DNA of 8,651 bases from positions 1-8,651 of the forward strand of contig DYTA01000041.1 of the NCBI GenBank assembly GCA_020726205.1, in the 5' to 3' direction. Below the pieces are notes generated by a model, which had not been told where the DNA came from, searched no databases, and saw nothing but the letters and a program-made list of their open reading frames with translations. Positions 5,966 through 8,651 of this stretch are shown one piece after another; the first letter of the stretch is position 1; each line of letters starts with the position of its first letter. Origin of the DNA: Nitrosospira multiformis. Lineage in GTDB: Bacteria; Pseudomonadota; Gammaproteobacteria; Burkholderiales; UBA11063. The position numbers were made by a program, and so were the translations under genes.

Positions 5966-8443
5966 TTACTCAACAATTAGTTTACTTCGATAGGTTTTGT
6001 CTACAGCGTTATGGGTGGTTTGAAGTTCGATAAAGTAAAGTCCTTTGGTTAAACTGTTACGTTGGATGGTTATTTGCAATCCATTGTGTCCGTTTAGATT
6101 AACGATATTGCTTATTTCACTTAATTTATATGTAGCTACCGTTTTGCCCATAAGGTCTTTTAATGATAATATCGATTTGCTGTTTATATTATCAGATTCC
6201 CAATTAGGTATGAGTATTTTTGTAAACTGGCTCATAGGATTGGGATAGCAAATCATTTTGTCATTTTCTGTAATTTTTACTGAAACATCAATATACGTAT
6301 TGTCTTCCATATTTGAGAATGAACTTCCGTAAGGTCCGCCAACTACTTTTGATAAAGATGTAGGAAAGCATGCTGATGGAACATGCATACTTATTATATA
6401 TTTTAAACCACCATTACTAGTCGGAATATCTGTAAAAGAATGTAATGTATTAGGTAATGAATCAATTATAACCCATCCGGTAGCATTGGTATGACGATGG
6501 ATATAAAATGTAGAATAACTATAGCCTTCATAATCATCCCAAATTAAATTGTAGGAATTTCCCATTCCTTGATTTATAGTTAAATGCATAGTTTTATGAT
6601 AATCACTCAAAGGTGATTCGTTTCCACATAGGTCAACTTGAGAAATTTTATATTTCCATGAACGCACAAAAGGATTTGCCGCAAGATCAATAAACTCGCT
6701 CATTGATTCATAGTCTACATTATTAACAAAAAGATATTGGTTTGGTACAGACGATTCGCGATAAATTTTATAATAATCAACTCCTGTTGAAGATACTTTT
6801 TCCCAAACCACCATATTCCGGTGAGCAAAAGAATCTACTGTAACCAAACAAATAGGTTGGATAGGTAGTGGCACAATGGGAATTTCGACATTACCTACTG
6901 CAATACATCCGGAGTTATCTGTAACAGTTAATGAATAAATACCAGGATTGTATCCCACCAAATCTTCACCATGAAATCCATTTGACCAGTTATAAGTAAA
7001 TGGCGAACTTCCTCCGGTAATTTCAATATAAGCGGAACCTGAACCACCACAAGGAGCGGACTGTACAGAACTTACAGAAATTACGGGTGCATTAGCATTA
7101 TTTAATGAAATTTGAGAAATTGAAACACACATGTTTACATCTTGAATAGTTACAGTATATATTCCTGCACCAATTCCGGTTATAGTAGAATTAGTTTGAC
7201 CACCTGACCAATGATAAGTGTAAGGAGAAGTACCACCCGTTGTTGTTAATTCTATACTACCATTACTTTGACCACATGTAGGATTGGTATTGGAATTTGT
7301 GTTTGATATTTCAATCCCATTTTGAACGGAAAAAGAGGCATATCCAAAACAACCCAAATAATCAGTAACGTAAACATCATAAGTTCCCGCAGAGAGACCA
7401 TTAATATCTTGCGTTTCAGATCCATTTGACCACTCATAGGTATAGGGCTGTAGACCTCTTGTAACAGAAATATTAATAGCACCGTTAGATTGTCCGTTAC
7501 AAATTACATTGGTAATTGATTGGGATATTGCAGGTCCATCTGAAGTTGTAATCGTTGCGGTTCCTGAAATATGCATTTCTTGTGCATCCATAATATTTAC
7601 AGCATAAATTCCGGCAGCGAGACTATCGGCAGTTGGGGTAATAACACCATTAGACCAAACAATAGTATATAGGGGAATTCCTCCTGTAATACTTACTGTT
7701 GCTGTTCCGTTAGATTGATTACATATAGCCGGTGTGGTGGTAATTGAAATGGTGGGTGCTTGACCTTCGTAGTATAAGGCTTGTATTTCGGCTTCGTTTA
7801 AGGCGCGGTTGTAGATGCGGATGTCGTTGAGGAGACCATTAAAATAATAGTTGCCAACACTAGCCCTGCCAACAACAATAGATGAAGGAATATCTGTATT
7901 ATGGAGTGTTCCCATTGTATCCAAAATTCCATTAATATAAATCTTTGTGATATTACTGCTCTCTGTTGTTGCGGAAATAGAATACCATAGATTTGTTTGG
8001 GTAAATTCATGGTTACTTGCTAAAATGCTTATTCCACTAGTAACACAGCCAGTTTTCAGTTCTAATTTTCCGTCAGAATCATCATCATATAACTGCACCC
8101 AATTATTATTTCCGCCTTCGTCAATTATATACATATTAGGTGATAAAACACTTGGATTTATCCAAAAGCACTTTGTTTGAACAGCACTTAAATTTGTGAT
8201 TTGAGAAATGCTAATAAAATTACTACTTCCATCAAAATTATAGGCACTATTTATATGTCTAAATCTATCCGTAGATTGGGTTGCACCATTCACAGTTCCA
8301 TTATTTCCATTTCCACTTTCATCGTTGGCGTTGCCGTTAAAGGGGTAGTGGGCAACGAGGCCTAATTCGAGATTTACTTGTCCCATACTTGTTAATTAAG
8401 CAAGGAGTAATGTTGTAAGTAGAATTACAATTTTTGTTTTCAT
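5966..8443 (-). CDS. T9SS-type secreted LamG/SprB-repeat protein; in-frame TAA in the signal peptide
   Basis: The expected start is ATG 8443, opening the signal peptide MKTKIVILLTTLLLA, but codon 16 is TAA (8398-8396). The frame then continues LTSMGQ into the mature protein. The open part from ATG 8386 gives 806 residues, numbered here. Residues about 9-207 are a LamG/concanavalin-like domain (LVAHYPFNGNANDESGNGN at the start, DIRIYNRALNEAEIQALYY at the end), which in this family binds carbohydrate or acts in adhesion. Four SprB-type repeats follow at about 211-281, 283-355, 357-430 and 434-502, each with C-x(2-4)-SNG, GG-x-x-P-Y-x-Y-x-W-S-N-G and AGxYxVxxxD. Residues 511-700 are the Fn3-like region (ICLVTVDS, GGPYGSSFSNME), and 708-806 the sorting domain (CYPNPM, KGLYFIEL, final LIVE). 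A product started at 8386 would lack export to the periplasm, so the gene is probably silenced, or on only when the stop is absent. The start lies 2 bp after the upstream stop. Confidence 0.87.
6881..7756 (-). repeat. Four tandem SprB-type repeats within the LamG gene
   Basis: Translated on the minus strand, four units of about 70 residues follow the LamG domain. Each opens with a Cys near Q/G-S-N-G or G-S-G and a short beta run. A conserved core P-Y-T-Y-x-W-S-N-G (third unit WSGG, first unit IVWSNG) comes next, then a G-x-Y-x-V-x-x-x-D strand, ending with another Cys in units 2-4. This is the pattern of the SprB repeat named after the Flavobacterium gliding adhesin. The units are diverged from each other, so the array is old and not a recent slippage expansion. 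Confidence 0.75.
8396..8398 (-). other. In-frame premature TAA at codon 16 of the signal peptide
   Basis: Codons from ATG 8443 end TTA CTC CTT GCT TAA TTA ACA AGT ATG GGA CAA. The stop sits between the hydrophobic core and the probable cleavage site. A TTA-to-TAA change would restore a continuous LLLALLTSMGQ signal. The stop is followed by T, a context that usually terminates efficiently. ATG 8386 lies 9 bases downstream and could serve for reinitiation, but its product would lack the signal peptide. Confidence 0.85.
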
Positions 8444-8445
8444 AT

Positions 8446-8651
8446 TTATTTGATTTTTAATTGATTTTTTTCATGTTGATTAGGTAAATGAGATATAATG
8501 GTGCTTGCATAAAAAGTAATTCTCGAAAATGCAAACCACTTCTTACCCAAATCTTTAAGCGAAGCACCAATATGATATACTTCTTTTTGGTCGAGAATTA
8601 AAAAACGGTCGTGCGATTGATTGAGTGTTTTAATGTAAATTTCGGGATACT
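8446..8651 (-). CDS. C-terminal end of a protein with a PLD-like HxRx4D motif (5' end outside window)
   Basis: An open frame enters at the right edge and runs 67 codons to TAA 8448-8446. The fragment contains SHDRFLILD, which fits the phospholipase-D HxKx4D signature with Arg in place of Lys, followed by YHIGASLKDLGKKWFAFSR. From memory, this HDRFLI...YHIGASLKDLGKKWFAFS block ends a group of Bacteroidetes proteins, some with an N-terminal ORF6N domain; that link is recalled, not tested. It resembles the degenerate PLD domains of DNA- or phage-associated proteins, so the gene would be cytoplasmic and unrelated in role to the secreted proteins downstream. The last 22 residues (from ITFYAS) match nothing I recognise. 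The stop lies 2 bp before ATG 8443 of the next gene, which suggests translational coupling or a fused junction. Confidence 0.6.
   Translation of the reverse strand, partial: YPEIYIKTLNQSHDRFLILDQKEVYHIGASLKDLGKKWFAFSRITFYASTIISHLPNQHEKNQLKIK

Noticed and set aside
7252..8010. Minus-strand open frames at 7252-7482 and 7798-8010
   Set aside because: They are alternative frames of the LamG/SprB coding sequence, whose own frame has clear domains.
950..8443. Reassignment of TAA to a sense codon
   Set aside because: All complete genes end in TAA exactly where the sorting domain should end, and no other internal TAA occurs in more than 2,300 codons, so TAA is a working stop here.

Overview
The window is AT-rich (roughly one third G+C by eye). 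It carries five genes or gene pieces, all on the minus strand. Four encode large modular secreted proteins of the type exported by the Bacteroidetes type IX secretion system (T9SS). Support for a member of the Bacteroidota comes from three complete C-terminal T9SS-type sorting domains (YPNPM motif, 'SGIY' turn, basic tail ending in a hydrophobic-Glu), SprB-type repeats, no clear Shine-Dalgarno sequences, and one exact TTTG-N19-TAnnTTTG promoter. The genus cannot be read from the sequence.

In transcription order, from right to left: (i) 8651-8446 is the C-terminal end of a gene whose product has a phospholipase-D-like HxRx4D motif. (ii) 8443-5966 encodes a LamG-type lectin domain, four SprB repeats, a fibronectin-like region and a sorting domain. 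(iii) 5965-5764 is an intergenic stretch holding a two-hairpin palindromic element. (iv) 5763-3928 encodes a seven-bladed YCF48/BNR-type beta-propeller with the same fibronectin-like region and sorting domain. (v) 3927-3689 is intergenic, with a canonical Bacteroidetes promoter at 3747-3717. (vi) 3688-950 encodes a DUF1566 domain, a duplicated Ig-plus-PKD-like pair, then the fibronectin-like region and sorting domain. (vii) 898 to the window edge is the start of a paralogue of (vi), with a signal peptide and the same N-terminal Ig-like and DUF1566 arrangement. It is 51 bp downstream and probably co-transcribed.

These proteins look like a family of cell-surface or secreted adhesin-like products with different N-terminal 'heads' on a shared C-terminal 'stalk plus export tag'. 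No enzymatic pathway is evident.

The most striking observation is that two of the four secreted-protein genes, (ii) and (vi), have an in-frame TAA inside an otherwise good signal peptide, followed by 800-900 clean codons that still end in an intact sorting domain. The other two signal peptides are intact. The cause could be recent pseudogenization, an on/off population polymorphism, recoding, or sequence error. It cannot be settled from this window, but the coincidence deserves checking. The base composition of gene (ii) is also mosaic, with GC-rich ends to its LamG domain.
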